From contig JAEVLN010000024.1 of assembly GCA_018350325.1 (NCBI GenBank), positions 145,064-209,063 on the forward strand: a stretch of DNA of 64,000 nucleotides, given 5' to 3'. A program made the translations under genes and the position numbers. Below, piece by piece: positions 45,919-57,384 of this stretch. The stretch comes from Globodera rostochiensis (Eukaryota; Nematoda; Chromadorea; Rhabditida; Heteroderidae). Position 1 is the stretch's first letter, and every line of letters begins with the position of its first letter. Below the pieces are notes generated by a model that saw nothing but the letters and a program-made list of their open reading frames with translations, searched no databases and was not told where the DNA came from.

Positions 45919-47742
45919 GTATTCCTCTATTAGAACCCCCCCCCCCTCAAATAGAACCCCCCCCTCTAATAGAACCCCCCTTTTTGAGGGGGTTGAAAAA
46001 TAGAACCCCCCCCTCTATTAGAACCCCCCCCTCAAATAGAGCCCCCCCCCCCCAATTTTTTAAACAAGATTGAATCCATAAATAATAAACATTTTGCCAA
46101 ATCTACTCATTTTTGCATTTCTCATATAAAGGACATTTTGTTTTTATTTTCACGTTAGCTGTTTCTAAATTATAGGCGATTTCACTATTCTAGCTTTATT
46201 GATTTTATATTTCCTGCTTGTTATAGGATGGAAGCAATTGGAAACTCATCGGAAAATGCAAAAGTAAGCAAAAATACAAATAACAATTTCCTCCTTTAAT
46301 TTAGGTTTGTGTTTCGTGCCATAATCCATCCTCCGGCGCGCACTTTTGCAAAAAATGCTTTGAACCCTGTCATGCAATTCCGCCGTGCTCGATCTCAATC
46401 GATGGAGAGGAAGGATACGGCGCAAAAGTCGTCTGTTGTGAATGTTTGCTTCGTGACGAGGTTGCAGCCGACGAAAACGCGAATATTGTGAAGACAGCAC
46501 CATCCATCAGAGACAAGCCAACAACATCATCGTCTTCGTCGTCCATCAACTATGAACCGAATATTCAACTGTTGACTTCAGAGGACGAAGAGGATTCGAC
46601 AAATCCACCGACCAACGAAAGCGACGAGCGTTTACCATCCAGGACAAAATAGAGATTTTGGATTTTGCAAAAAAGACATCGATTCACGCAGCGAGCAGAC
46701 ATTTTTCTATTGACCGTAACACAGTGAGAATTTGGAAAAAAACAAGAATTGGATTTGAAAAAAATGTTAGTACTTTTTTTGCAAACCCAAATTTATTTCT
46801 GCTTTAGGATGCAATCTTCCAGCCGTAAACGCGTTCATGGCGGAGGACGAAAGCTCACCGACGCCGACTTTGACAATGCACTTGCAGATTGGGTTAAGCA
46901 ATTGAGAGGGAGGAAATTGCGCGTTTCTCGCAACATGATTTTGGCCGAAGCAAAAAAAATTTGTGCACAATACACAAGCATGGATGATAATTTTGCTGTA
47001 AGTTTATTTTTTAAGCGTTTTTTTAACTTAAAAGACGCAAAAATCTAGGCCAGCAATGGATGGCTTGAACGCTTTATGAAACGTCACAATTTTACTTTGC
47101 GCAGACCAACTTCAGTAGCGCAAAAGCCACCAGATGCCTATGTTGATGTAATCATCAACTTCATTTTGTACGTCCAGAAACTTTGGAAGACAAACGAGTA
47201 CGTTTAATTGAATCGATTTTCAAAAAAAGAATCGTTTTTTTAGTTACAAGTTCGTCTACGCATGCGATGAGACAGCGGTATGGCTTGACCCATCCGGTGG
47301 TACCTGTGTGTCAGAAAAGGGCGCTAAATCTGTAACAGTGCTCAACACAGGCCATGAGAAGGCGCGCGTAACTGTCATTCTGACAGCAAGAACGGATGGC
47401 GTCAAATTGCCACCGTGGTCGAAGAAATTGATTTGAATGAAGATGATAACCTTGGAAGCGATTTTTCGATCGAACTCTGATGTTTTGTTTACATTGAAAA
47501 TTTTATTATTCATTAATAAAATTCTATTCTTTCATTAATTTTGGTAGAAAAAAAGTCAAAATTGTCTAAATTTTTCTAAAATCTGGTGCAAAAATTACAA
47601 TTTTATTAATATTTTTTGAAAAAAATAGGTTGAAATATAAAACCCCCCCCTCTAATAGAACCCCCCCCCCCTCTAATAGAACCCCCCTTTTTGAGGGGGT
47701 TGAAAAATAGAACCCCCGGGGGTTCTAATAGAGGAAATACGG
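45919..47742 (+). mobile_element. Pogo-like (Tc1/mariner superfamily) DNA transposon, internally deleted
   Basis: Flanked by TA on both sides (45917-45918 and 47743-47744). Inverted ends: CCGTATTCCTCTATTAGAAC on the left and its near-exact complement (ttctaatagaggaaatacgg) on the right. Each terminal region (45919-46055 and 47641-47742) is a ladder of AATAGAACCCCCC words with an internal hairpin (ccctttttgaggg). Between them lies one plus-strand transposase gene. The 1824-bp length is shorter than typical autonomous pogo elements because the central catalytic region is missing. A MITE built from the same ends lies at 9538-9625. Confidence 0.9.
46228..47480 (+). CDS. Pogo-type transposase lacking most of its catalytic core
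   Basis: Five exons with GT..AG introns. MEAIGNSSENAK is spliced at 46306 to a Cys/His-rich domain (VCVSCHNPSSGAHFCKKCFE, CHAIPPCS, GYGAKVVCCECL), a probable zinc finger. A serine-rich acidic linker follows, then a helix-turn-helix (KKTSIHAASRHFSIDRNTVR, IWKK). A CENP-B-type second HTH comes next (GGGRKLTDADFDNALADWVK, ILAEAKKICAQ, then ASNGWLERFMKRHNFTLRRP). The DDE domain starts with YACDETAVWLDPSGG and GAKSVTVLNTGHEKARVTVI up to DGVKLPP. The frame then passes almost directly to an acidic tail (VEEIDLNEDDNLGSDF) ending TGA 47478-47480. Second and third catalytic acids are absent, so it cannot cut DNA alone, but DNA-binding domains remain. Frame breaks occur at about 46650 and 46825. Confidence 0.85.
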
Positions 47743-47935
47743 TAATCTCTTTTTATGGCCAAATCGAATTGTTGGGCCATTGAGCTCAGATTTTCGCTCA
47801 TTGAATTGTTGCTGATGCTGTTAGTGATGCCGAGAATCCAAATTTTGCAATAATTCGCCCTAAAAATATAAGAAAGATAGTTGAGAAATAAAAACATCTA
47901 ATAATTTTTTAGTTACTTTTTTTATTTTTTTTTTT

Positions 47936-48510
47936 GAAGAAATAGGGTGCTAAAAAGAGAGATTTAGACGGTGAGAGTAATTTGGCCATCAACGCACCCC
48001 ATCTAAATATTGTTGAAGAAATAGTGTGCTAAAAAGAGAGAGTCAGACGGTTAGAGTAATTTGGTCATCAACGCACCCCATCTAATAATTTTTTAGTTAC
48101 TTTTTTGAACATTTTATTTTTTGAAGAAATAGGGTGCTAAAAAGAGAGATTTAGACGGTTAGAGTAATTTGGTCATCTACGCACCCCATCTAATAATTTT
48201 TTAGTTACTTTTTTGAACATTTTATTTTTTGAAGAAATAGTGTGCCAAAAAGAGAGAGTCAGACGGATAGAGTACATCAACGCACCCCATCTAATAATTT
48301 TTTAGTTACTTTTTTGAACATTTTATTTTTTGAAGAAATAGTGTGCCAAAAAAAGAGAGTCAGACGGTTAGAGTAATTTGGTCATCAACGCACCCCATCT
48401 AATAATTTTTTAGTTACTTTTTTGAACATTTTATTTTTTGAAGAAATAGTGTGCCAAAAAGAGAGAGTCAGACGGTTAGAGTAATTTGGTCATCAACGCA
48501 CCCCATCTTA
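47936..48510 (+). repeat. Satellite array 1 (~108-bp unit, six clear copies)
   Basis: Unit: gaagaaatagtgtgctaaaa, agagagagtcagacggttag, agtaatttggtcatcaacgc, accccatctaataatttttt, then an AT-rich spacer (agttacttttttgaacattt). Unit starts at about 47936, 48013, 48123, 48231, 48333 and 48439. The first lacks the spacer. The core is more conserved than the spacer. The array decays rightward into the n-containing stretch. Confidence 0.92.
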
Positions 48511-49200
48511 ATGAATAAACGAAACGATNTTGTTATTAATTAAATATTTTTTNATAAAAAGAGAGTCAGTCGGAAAGATTAAAATNNTGTAAATTATTNN
48601 NCACTAAAAATTAAANTAATTGTNAATATAAATAAATNTTTTTTAAAAAAAAATTTTATAAAATAATAGAGTTATANGCTANNNTNNTTTGGACATCAAC
48701 GCACCCTATCTAATAATTTTANTCTTTAATTGGACGAAGAATATATTTTGGNTAAGGATACAAAATANANTGAAATTTATATTTAAATTAGTTTGATGAT
48801 AAACGNATCATAATAATATGAAAAGTGCTTAAAATAAATTANTTGNANTTATTATATTATTTTTTAAAATTTTATTTTTTTAATAAATAAATTTTAAAGT
48901 ATGCCCAAATTTNAATAAATTTAGACTTAATAGATTTTTTTTATTTTNAANNGTTTTATATTTAATTCTTAAATTTTTTTATAATTTTATAACNGATTNC
49001 AATGAAATAATTAAATGTAAAATTCTCGTANATTTTAAATTATAATTGCTATATTTATTNATTTTTATTANATATAAAATAAAAATTTATACTTATTGAA
49101 TAAAATTTTTTTTTTTNAANNNAAANNTTTTAGAATTTTTAAATAATAATTTTTATAAAAAAATTATTTTTGAATTAACATACATTTTTTAATGTACCCT
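48511..49200. repeat. Degenerate sequence with scattered ambiguous bases
   Basis: Single n characters and short n groups are scattered from 48529 to 49127, not a gap block. Fragments of the satellite core survive (aaaaagagagtcagtcgg near 48557, acatcaacgcaccctatcta near 48693). The stretch is a diverged homologue of 51990-52690: both contain aacgaaacg, tgtaaattatt, cactaaaaattaaa, gtgcttaaaataaatta and aaaattctcgta in the same order. Confidence 0.75.
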
Positions 49201-49204
49201 TAGT

Positions 49205-49515
49205 TTAATCTAGGGTTGAGCGGGACCGGGACTTTTGGGAAAAACCGGGACTAACCGGGACTTTTCAAGGGAAATTTTTTTTGTGTTCAATGGTAAAACA
49301 AAAAAATTTTTTTGTTATTCAAAAATATCTTCCTCATTGTCTTTAACTTCAATTTTATCATATCAATTTTTGAGATTCTGCCTTTTAGGTGGGGGGGGGG
49401 GGTCGGCGGTGCCGATAGGCGCCGCCGAGAAAAAATTTTGAAATTTTGACTCAATTTTGCTAAAGAAATTTGATCAAAATAGGCGCCGCCGGAGAAAATT
49501 TTTGAACATTTTAAT
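49205..49515. repeat. CCGGGAC patch plus two GGCGCC-family copies
   Basis: Starts tagggttgagcgggaccggg. Positions 49391-49432 hold a poly-G run and gtcggcggtgccgataggcg followed by ccgccgagaaaaaattttg. A second aataggcgccgccggagaa lies at 49478. Non-coding. Confidence 0.6.
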
Positions 49516-49564
49516 GATATTTGTCCATTTTTACTTAATTTTTCACCTAAAATTAAAGTAAAAT

Positions 49565-49755
49565 TGAACCAAGATTGTGAATCTCGGTACTTTTTCGATC
49601 GAGATTCTCGATCGAAATCTCGAAACTTTTCGATCGAGATTACGATCGAGAATCTCGAAAAATCTCGAATCTCGAAAAATCTCGTATCTCGAAGATCTCG
49701 AAAAAATTCGTTCGATCGAGATTTCGATCGAGAATCTCGATCGGTCCTTTCTCTA
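49565..49755. repeat. TCTCGAT/GATCGAGA word repeat
   Basis: Dense imperfect repetitions of cgatcgagattctcgatcg and tctcgaaaaatctcg, largely self-complementary. Frames through it are open by composition (RDSRSKSRNF-like), not a gene. Confidence 0.7.
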
Positions 49756-52700
49756 CTTTATATCCTGTTTACTTATTTGATTATACTTTTTAATTAAGTT
49801 TTAAATTTTCTTGATACAATCAAGTTTCCAAAAAATAATGAAATTTAAAATACAATATTTATAAATAATTATTTCAAATTTAATATCACATTTTTATTAA
49901 TAATTTATTTTATCATTTTATCTTTAACAAATTTTTATTCGATATTAATTATTTACTTTTGGTTTAAAAAATGCTTTCGCTTGTGTATTATAGGCTTGTG
50001 TTCGTTGAGCAGCTCACCCTTTTTGTAAATCTGATTATTTTAGAGCTATTAGATGAATCACAAATAATATTATTTAATTAAAAGGTTTTATTATGGGCGT
50101 TGTCAAAACTGTTAAATTAATATTATTTTTGACAAAACTGCCTCCGGTTGGTTTTTAAAACATTAGACTGTACTTTTAATCGAACATTAATTTTCATCAT
50201 AATTACTTAGTTACTTATAATTAGTTGTTTATATTTCTTGTTATCTTTTTATTTTAATGCCAATTTTTTTGTTTAATTTATTTCCAAAGTTTAATTATTT
50301 GCATTTAATCGTAGGTCTTTTTATTAAATCTAATTGTCTCCATAATGTTTAATGATGACACCAACATGACGAATCATTTTTTGGCCCTCAAGCAGACTTT
50401 CTTTATATTTCGTTGCAAAAACGCCTCCAAATGGATAACAAACTCAATCTACAATTTTCTTAAATGGTTTTAAAACCAAAAAAAAACAGGGCAAGCACGA
50501 ACGAACTATAAAATCTTGCAAATTTAATGCTAAATGTATTTATTTTTAAAATTTATTATTCCAATGAAAGCATTTTCTAGTTTCATTTAATTTGTTTTTA
50601 ATTTTTTTTATATGTTTTTTGATGAAAAAATCCGTGACAAGATGATGTCGATCGGGTAGGTATTGTATTGTATTCTTTTATATAAATGTATTTGAATTTA
50701 GGTTCTTTAACATTTTATTGCAAAAGTTTAAATACAAAATTATGATAATTTTTTTTTATTTTAATTTTTAGCAACATCAAATTACGTTTTATATTAAATG
50801 ATATTCCAAGTGATGCGCTTGCAGCGTTAGTCGTTTGTGCAATGTGTTTTAACTGTTTTTTAAATGCAATTTTACTTTTTGTCTGTATCAGATCATACAT
50901 TAAAGCGTACACTTTGCTGTTCGAAAATTTCTCCCTCCAATGACAAATTTTGTTTTTTTTGTATCATTTTTTAAATGTTTGCTATTTCACTTTCCGAACC
51001 AGAGTGTTCTGATCAAATAAAAGAACATTATTATAATATAATTTACAACAAAAATTGTTAATATCCTTAGAAGACCTCTTTGTGCTTCAAGAAAGCTGCA
51101 AGACATTATTACTTTTATTTTTTGATGGATCGTGTCTCAGTAAACTTTTAAATTCAATGAGAAAATATGTTGTGATAAATACATTTAATATTTTTTTTGT
51201 TTATTTTTAGTTTTAGTATTTATTTTTGAAACATGTACGGATTTAATTTGCTCTAGTTTATCACATTTACATTTTTAGAAATGGATTATAAAAATATCAA
51301 AATAAGTTTCAAAAATATAATTAAAATGCATTATTTTAATATTTTATAATTCTATTTGTCTTGCTTACACTACCTTTGATTGAATAATTAACATAATTAT
51401 GCCAAAATCATTTTTTGAAAATAATTTTTTTTTTAAATATTGGAGCTTAAATTTAAAATAATTTTTATCTAAGTTTACGCCAGAGAGACTCATTAGTTCT
51501 TCCTTCCGCACGCAAAGCATGTCAATTATTTGGTTTTTTAGAATATAATAAAGCCCCGTGATTAATTAATATGTTTAATTTTGTTACGTTGCTATCCAAC
51601 GTTATACTGATTAGTGCACAGTGATATATTATTGAATCCTTCTGGCGTGCCAAACATATCAAAAATTCTGAATTGTGATCAAAGTTGTACGAGGTTTGTC
51701 AGAAACATAATTAAATAATTTGTAAATTTTATTAATTTATTTATATAAAAGGTTAAAAATAATAATAACAAATAAAAATTTTAATTTTAATCATAAATTA
51801 AATGAGTGATTTAAAAAACTAAGCAAAAAATTATTAAAATAAATGGGCAATTGATCATCAAGTCATTAAATTAATACGATTAAAGATCAATCGGTTGACT
51901 CACGAACACGAGGATTGAGCGAAATCAACGAACTATAAAGGGTTTGTGGATAATATAATTTATTATTTAAAAGATTAAAAAAAAAAAACTTTTTTTTCTT
52001 AATGAAAAAACGAAACGTTGTCGCTAATAGTTGAAAAAAATCTTGATAAAATTTTCAAAATTCTGTAAGTTTTAAAATATTGTAAATTATTATTCACTAA
52101 AAATTAAAATAAATGTAAAATATAAAATGACTGAACAAAAAAATATATAAATTATTACATGTGTCGTTTGAGCTGTTTGCAAGGAAAACGCTCAATATCG
52201 AGACCTGTCAGGCCCCGAGTGGACGAAGAAGAATCCGAGGCTAAGGAAACAAAATAAAATGAAATGTGATTTTTAAATTAGAGTGATGACAACCGACTCA
52301 TGTTAATATGAATTGTGCTTAAAATAAATTAATTTCTTTATTAATATTATTATTTATAAATTTAGTTTTGCATTAAATCAAATTTAAATTAAGCCCAAAT
52401 TGAAAAAGTTTTAGCGTTAATGGATTTCTTTAATAATAAAATAATTTTTTTTTAATTCTTGAATTTTTTTATAACTATTTATCGGATGAATGAATAATAT
52501 AAATATTAAAATTCTCGTAGATTTAAAATTTTTAAGTGCTATATTTATGATTTTTAATTATATATAAGACAATTTTTTACTTATGGAAAATAGTATTTTT
52601 ATTTATGCAAAAATTCAAAAGATATTTAAAAATTAATTATTTTTTGAAAAGTTACTTTTGTATTATCAAATATTTTTATAATTAAATTATTTGTTTGCTT

Positions 52701-53363
52701 TTGCACTCAATTGATCGTGTGCATAGGTTTCTCTAAAAAACCGACAATGTATCAGTCCGACATATTGGTGTCACAAAATTGTAACTAACCCAATTACAAG
52801 ACAAATTTTTATTATTAATTATACTGCAATTTGTAATAATAATATTAATGAGAACATTTAATTTTCTACCAAATAAATTACCTGCAAATTCTCAACATTA
52901 TAAAAATATTTCCGTTAATTTTAACCGATTCATAGGAAATTTTTGATTTTATCGTAATTTAAATAGCAATCAATTTTTTAAATTAATACGGTATCAACTA
53001 TCGCGATAATCCAATGTGTTTCTTTATCGCTTGCTTTTTAACTTTTGCTTACCCGACCGCACATTTTTGTTATAATTTTATTTAGAGTCGTCGTAAATTA
53101 AACAGAACATCAACAAAGATTTATTTGTTTATTGTTATTACTTTGATTTTTGGGAGAATGCAACATTTAAAATAAAACGATTTAGCAAATTATAGAGTAC
53201 AAAATTAGAGCCGAAAAAACAATTTTCTCTTTATATTTAAATTTTTATTTATTTGTTGTAATTCATTTTCAAAAATATTTTAGGCAAGTCTTTTTAAGCA
53301 TATATTTTTCCAGTGTATTTTGCTGCATTTAATGTATGTATTTTTATTGAAAATGATATTTTA
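49756..53363. other. Very AT-rich stretch, almost no coding signal
   Basis: Nothing recognisable except a minus-strand block at about 50452-50333 with YPFGGVFATKYKESLLEGQK then RHVGVIIKHYGDN-stop. This is GC-richer than its surroundings and may be an exon or gene relic of unknown type. Positions 51990-52690 are homologous to 48511-49200. Confidence 0.5.
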
Positions 53364-54228
53364 TTGGGGTGATCGGAAAGTTCTGTCATAGTGGTCGCCA
53401 AATTTATTTAAAAAATCATAAAAAATCAATTAATAATCCAACTTTAATCAAAATAAGCACCATTATGATCGATAAAATCTTGCCTTTTTTCTGGATATAT
53501 TTTTGTCCACAGTAATTAGAATGGAACTGAGCTATGATGCTAAAACTCAAATTTTGCTTTTTTTGAACCTGGTCTGTTTGGGACTTAATTTTTCTTTTTA
53601 CAATCTAATATTAGCGGTAAATGAAGTTTTGGATAGTGAGAACATAGATGGGAGAAGCTTCAGGGACAATTTGAGGTTTATTGCTCCACCCATTCATTTT
53701 TTATGAAACTCCAAAGTTTGCTCCAGCCAGAAATTTTTGGTAAAAATGGCCCCTTTTAGGGACAATTTTTGGCAATACAATTCAAAATGTCTTAGAAATT
53801 TTTTTGCTGAACGAAAAATCTTTAATTTTTGCTGAGTTGATAAGCAATGTTAAGCTTCCAAAAAGCATAAACTGGGCTTGGTCAGTCTCAAAGCCCCCGA
53901 GATAGGAGCCCTCAAAAGCGGGCAACGGCCTCCCGGGCCGCAGCTAATCTTCGAGGTTCTGCTCGCCCTCTCGAAACTTGGCAAACCAACGCTGCGTTGT
54001 CCGAAGATTCACAACATCATCGCCTAACGACGCACACACATTTCGGGACGCATCGCTCGCTCCATGGCCCAATCGAATTCGTGGAACAAGAGGGATCGGA
54101 TTTGGGATTTGGAATGTTCCATTGAAATTTTTTCAAAAATCAATTTGAGGGGAAAAGGACGGAAAATGGCTCTTAACGAATGCAGCAGAGTCTGCTCGCA
54201 CTATGACAGAACTTTCCGATCACCCCAA
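53364..54228 (-). mobile_element. Decayed mariner-like element
   Basis: Flanked by TA (53362-53363 and 54229-54230). Perfect 30-bp terminal inverted repeats begin ttggggtgatcggaaagttc. The minus strand retains the HTH end of a mariner transposase near 54050-53920 (DDVVNLRTTQRWFAKFREGE, QNLED, then a stop where K is usual, RPGRP). The C-terminus is near 53495-53445 (PEKRQDFIDHNGAYFD-stop). The middle is deleted or unrecognisable and total length is 865 bp against about 1.3 kb for a full element. The perfect ends suggest recent mobilisation by another copy. Confidence 0.88.
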
Positions 54229-54230
54229 TA

Positions 54231-57200
54231 TTTTGGTCGTCTAACCAAAGTATGTTTTAGAGGTTATAATTATTTGCTTTTATTTGGAATATTTTTTTAT
54301 ATCTTTTTTTTGGGTAAGAAATTGTTGAATAGGCTCGTTAATCAAAGTTGTAAACAAATAATAGAAGATTTTTTTTAATCTTTTGAAATGATTTAATTGT
54401 AGTCTTTATTTTATTGAAAAAATGAACTTTTGTTTTCAGATTAGCTTTTAATATTAAATAAATTTTAAATTTCGTTCGATTACTGTAAATTAAAAGGTAA
54501 ATAATTTTTTTTAATATAATAACTGAGCAACACTATATTAATAAGCAATATTTTTTAATACATTGGTTTAGAACCACGTTCAGAAATCCATTCCGTGCAT
54601 GGGAGCGTTGATAATTTGCTTCACAAAATATTTCATAATTTTTAATATTTTTAGTTGAAATGTTTCTTTTGAGTTGCATTCTTTGCCCATAATAACTCAC
54701 AGACTGTGGGATTAAATTGCAACTTTTAATTCATTTAATTTTACAAATAAAAGCGATTTAGTCCCCAATGGGCAATTTTAGGACTTGAGGGACCACTATG
54801 AATCTTTCATCTGCCATAAATTCTGTTTTAATTTCGTTTATATTTTTAACTTTAAAGAAGTTAATTTTAAAATTTTAAAGATAATGTAATTGGATGTAAA
54901 TTATTTGAATATTTAAATTGGATATTTAATGCTTTTTTATTATTCCATATTTTTAGCACTTAGATACTTAGCAATGTCGGTTATTGTTTAAAAAGCTCAC
55001 TTAGTAGATAATCTTTATTTTGTCTTAGATTGGGTAGTGAGTTAACGACAAATTTTCTAACAGTGTCCAATCATATAGCAAAACGGATTCTTCTCGTTAT
55101 TGTAGGTGAGGGCCGCATCGCTGAACCAATTTTCTCAAAAAAATCAGAAATTTCAAGCTTCTTTTTATGTTTATTTACTTTTTACATTATTTTTTAATTA
55201 TGTTATGTATAAAATTTATAATAAGAATGTCTTTTAATTTGTTTACTATTTTTGAAAGCAATTAATTATTTGAGTCCAATCGTTAACAAATGTAATAATT
55301 TAAATATATTTATTTCGAAAAAATTACATTTTTACAAGAACTCAAATATTTATTTTTATTTGAATATAAATAAATATTTATTTTGTTTCTAATCCCATAT
55401 TCTTATCGCATTTATTTTCTTTCATTAATTTACGCCTTTTTTGCATTATTGTGTTCGGATAATCATCTCGGCTTTATTTCAGAATTTCCATTATATTTCA
55501 ATTAATATGCACGTATGTGAAGTGTATTTCAAATGTGGAAGTAGACGCACACGAATGTGCAAAATTTACATTTCACTGCTTTATTATTAGAAAAATAAAG
55601 ATGAATGTTTTTTAAATTTATGTTTCAATATATCAATAAAAAATTTTCAAAAATTTTTTGTTTTACAAATTTTTGTAACCTTAAAATGTTTTAATTTAGT
55701 TGGTTATAAATATAGCATCAAAGAGATAGCAAATTTATTTTTATTTGGCGAAAACTTACAAAGATTTTATTAGATTTTTTGATAAAACACAAATTTTATT
55801 GGGAAATTATTTTAAAGAATTAGATATTTAAATTTATGCGTGAAGAGAAGAACATGCAATAGATTAATTTTATTTATGTAAAACAATTACTACTTTATAT
55901 TTCATCAAACTTTTACAAACGGCATATTTTACAATAAATTTTCGATCTTTTGAAGTTTCGATTAAATTTGAAAAAAAAATTCGTCTGTGAAAACAATGTT
56001 TAAAATATCTTAATTATTCCGTCCGAATCCTTAAAAATGCTTTTATAAAATTTCTAGCGCAGCGAGCCCAATTGTTTTTATGTTCGTCCAATTGCGTATA
56101 ATCATGAGTATTTTGTTTATATGTTATTATTTATTTCTTTGTTTGATGCTTTAAAGTAATGGCAAGCGCGTGATTTTCAGATGAACAATTTTTTAAGATA
56201 TGGGCTTTCTTTAATAATAAATATTTAAGTCTTTTACTTCATTCTAATTTAATTTTTTAAAACTAACAAAGTTAGTCGTTCACATTGCGGGACGCTGACG
56301 GAGTTGTTGTTCGCAAAAATATTTTAAATAAATGATTAATATTAAATGAAAAACCCCTAATTTAAATAAGTATACTATAATAAAATTATTTTTAATTATT
56401 AGAATGCGATAATAATGAATGTCAAAAATGTTTAATTTTAGCTTAAATATTACATCAATCCACACGTATAACATTATAATTTAGTATTTAATTATTATAG
56501 ATGAAGTTAATAAAGATCGATATTTTTTTGCTTCATTTTTTTTTTAATTCGATTTCTGCGTTTTTTCTTTAAGCGCTTCCAAGGTTTGTATAATTTATAC
56601 CAATTAATCACAATTTCAGAAATTGCTGTTTTTTGTTTAATTTTTGTTGAAAAGGGACGCAGTTTGCCTGATGCTTCGCAGTAGCATCGTGTTGTTTCAA
56701 TTGACCATATTGAGCAGAGGACGCCTTAAATTAAAATATTCATGTAAAAGAAAACTTTCATTATATATTCAATATAAGTAATAAATAGTTTTGTCAACGC
56801 TGTTTTACTTTTTATTTAAATATCTTCCTGTATAAGTAGAAATTAGATAGATATTAGTTATAAATTGATATTAATTAAATTGCATAGAGTTTTGTCATCT
56901 TTAGTAAAGATATTTATTTACCGCGTATTATTGAATTTTATTTAATTTTTTAATTATTTGCATTTTAATTTTTGATTAAGTAAAACAATCAGTAGATTGG
57001 TTTTCTTTTGTAAAATACTCCTTTTAGAATGGGTATTTTTCATAAATTCAATTTTCGTAAATTATATTTAACATTTGTTATAATATTTAAATTTGGGTAC
57101 CTTTTTCGTTCATTCTTATTTTTAATTAAGTTATTAAAATTGATTTAAAAGTATTTATGTATTACAATTAAATATTAAATATTTTTAAAAATAATAAATT

Positions 57201-57384
57201 TTTTTATAGTTTTTGAATATAATTTGCATTTTGTGCAAACAAATAATTTTTTTTGCTTCAAAATTTTGTTTTTGTTTCTTCATTTAGGTGTTCTATAGCC
57301 TTTTTTTATATTGGCTAGTGAATTAATCGACCCATTTATTAACAATGTCCTCCAACCCAGATTTTACATATTTAATAATGCATG
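54231..57384. other. Very AT-rich stretch, no gene seen
   Basis: No conserved motif, splice structure or GC-richer island of gene type. A short minus-strand frame near 56290 (FCEQQLRQRPAM) is not convincing. Confidence 0.5.

Noticed and set aside
49564..49797. Open frames rich in RDSRS/RSRIS
   Set aside because: Produced by the TCTCGAT/GATCGAG word repeat, not an SR-type protein.
53503..54378. Two plus-strand frames inside 53.5-54.4 kb as host genes
   Set aside because: They lie on the opposite strand to the mariner transposase motifs, within its terminal repeats or running out of them, and have no recognisable domain.
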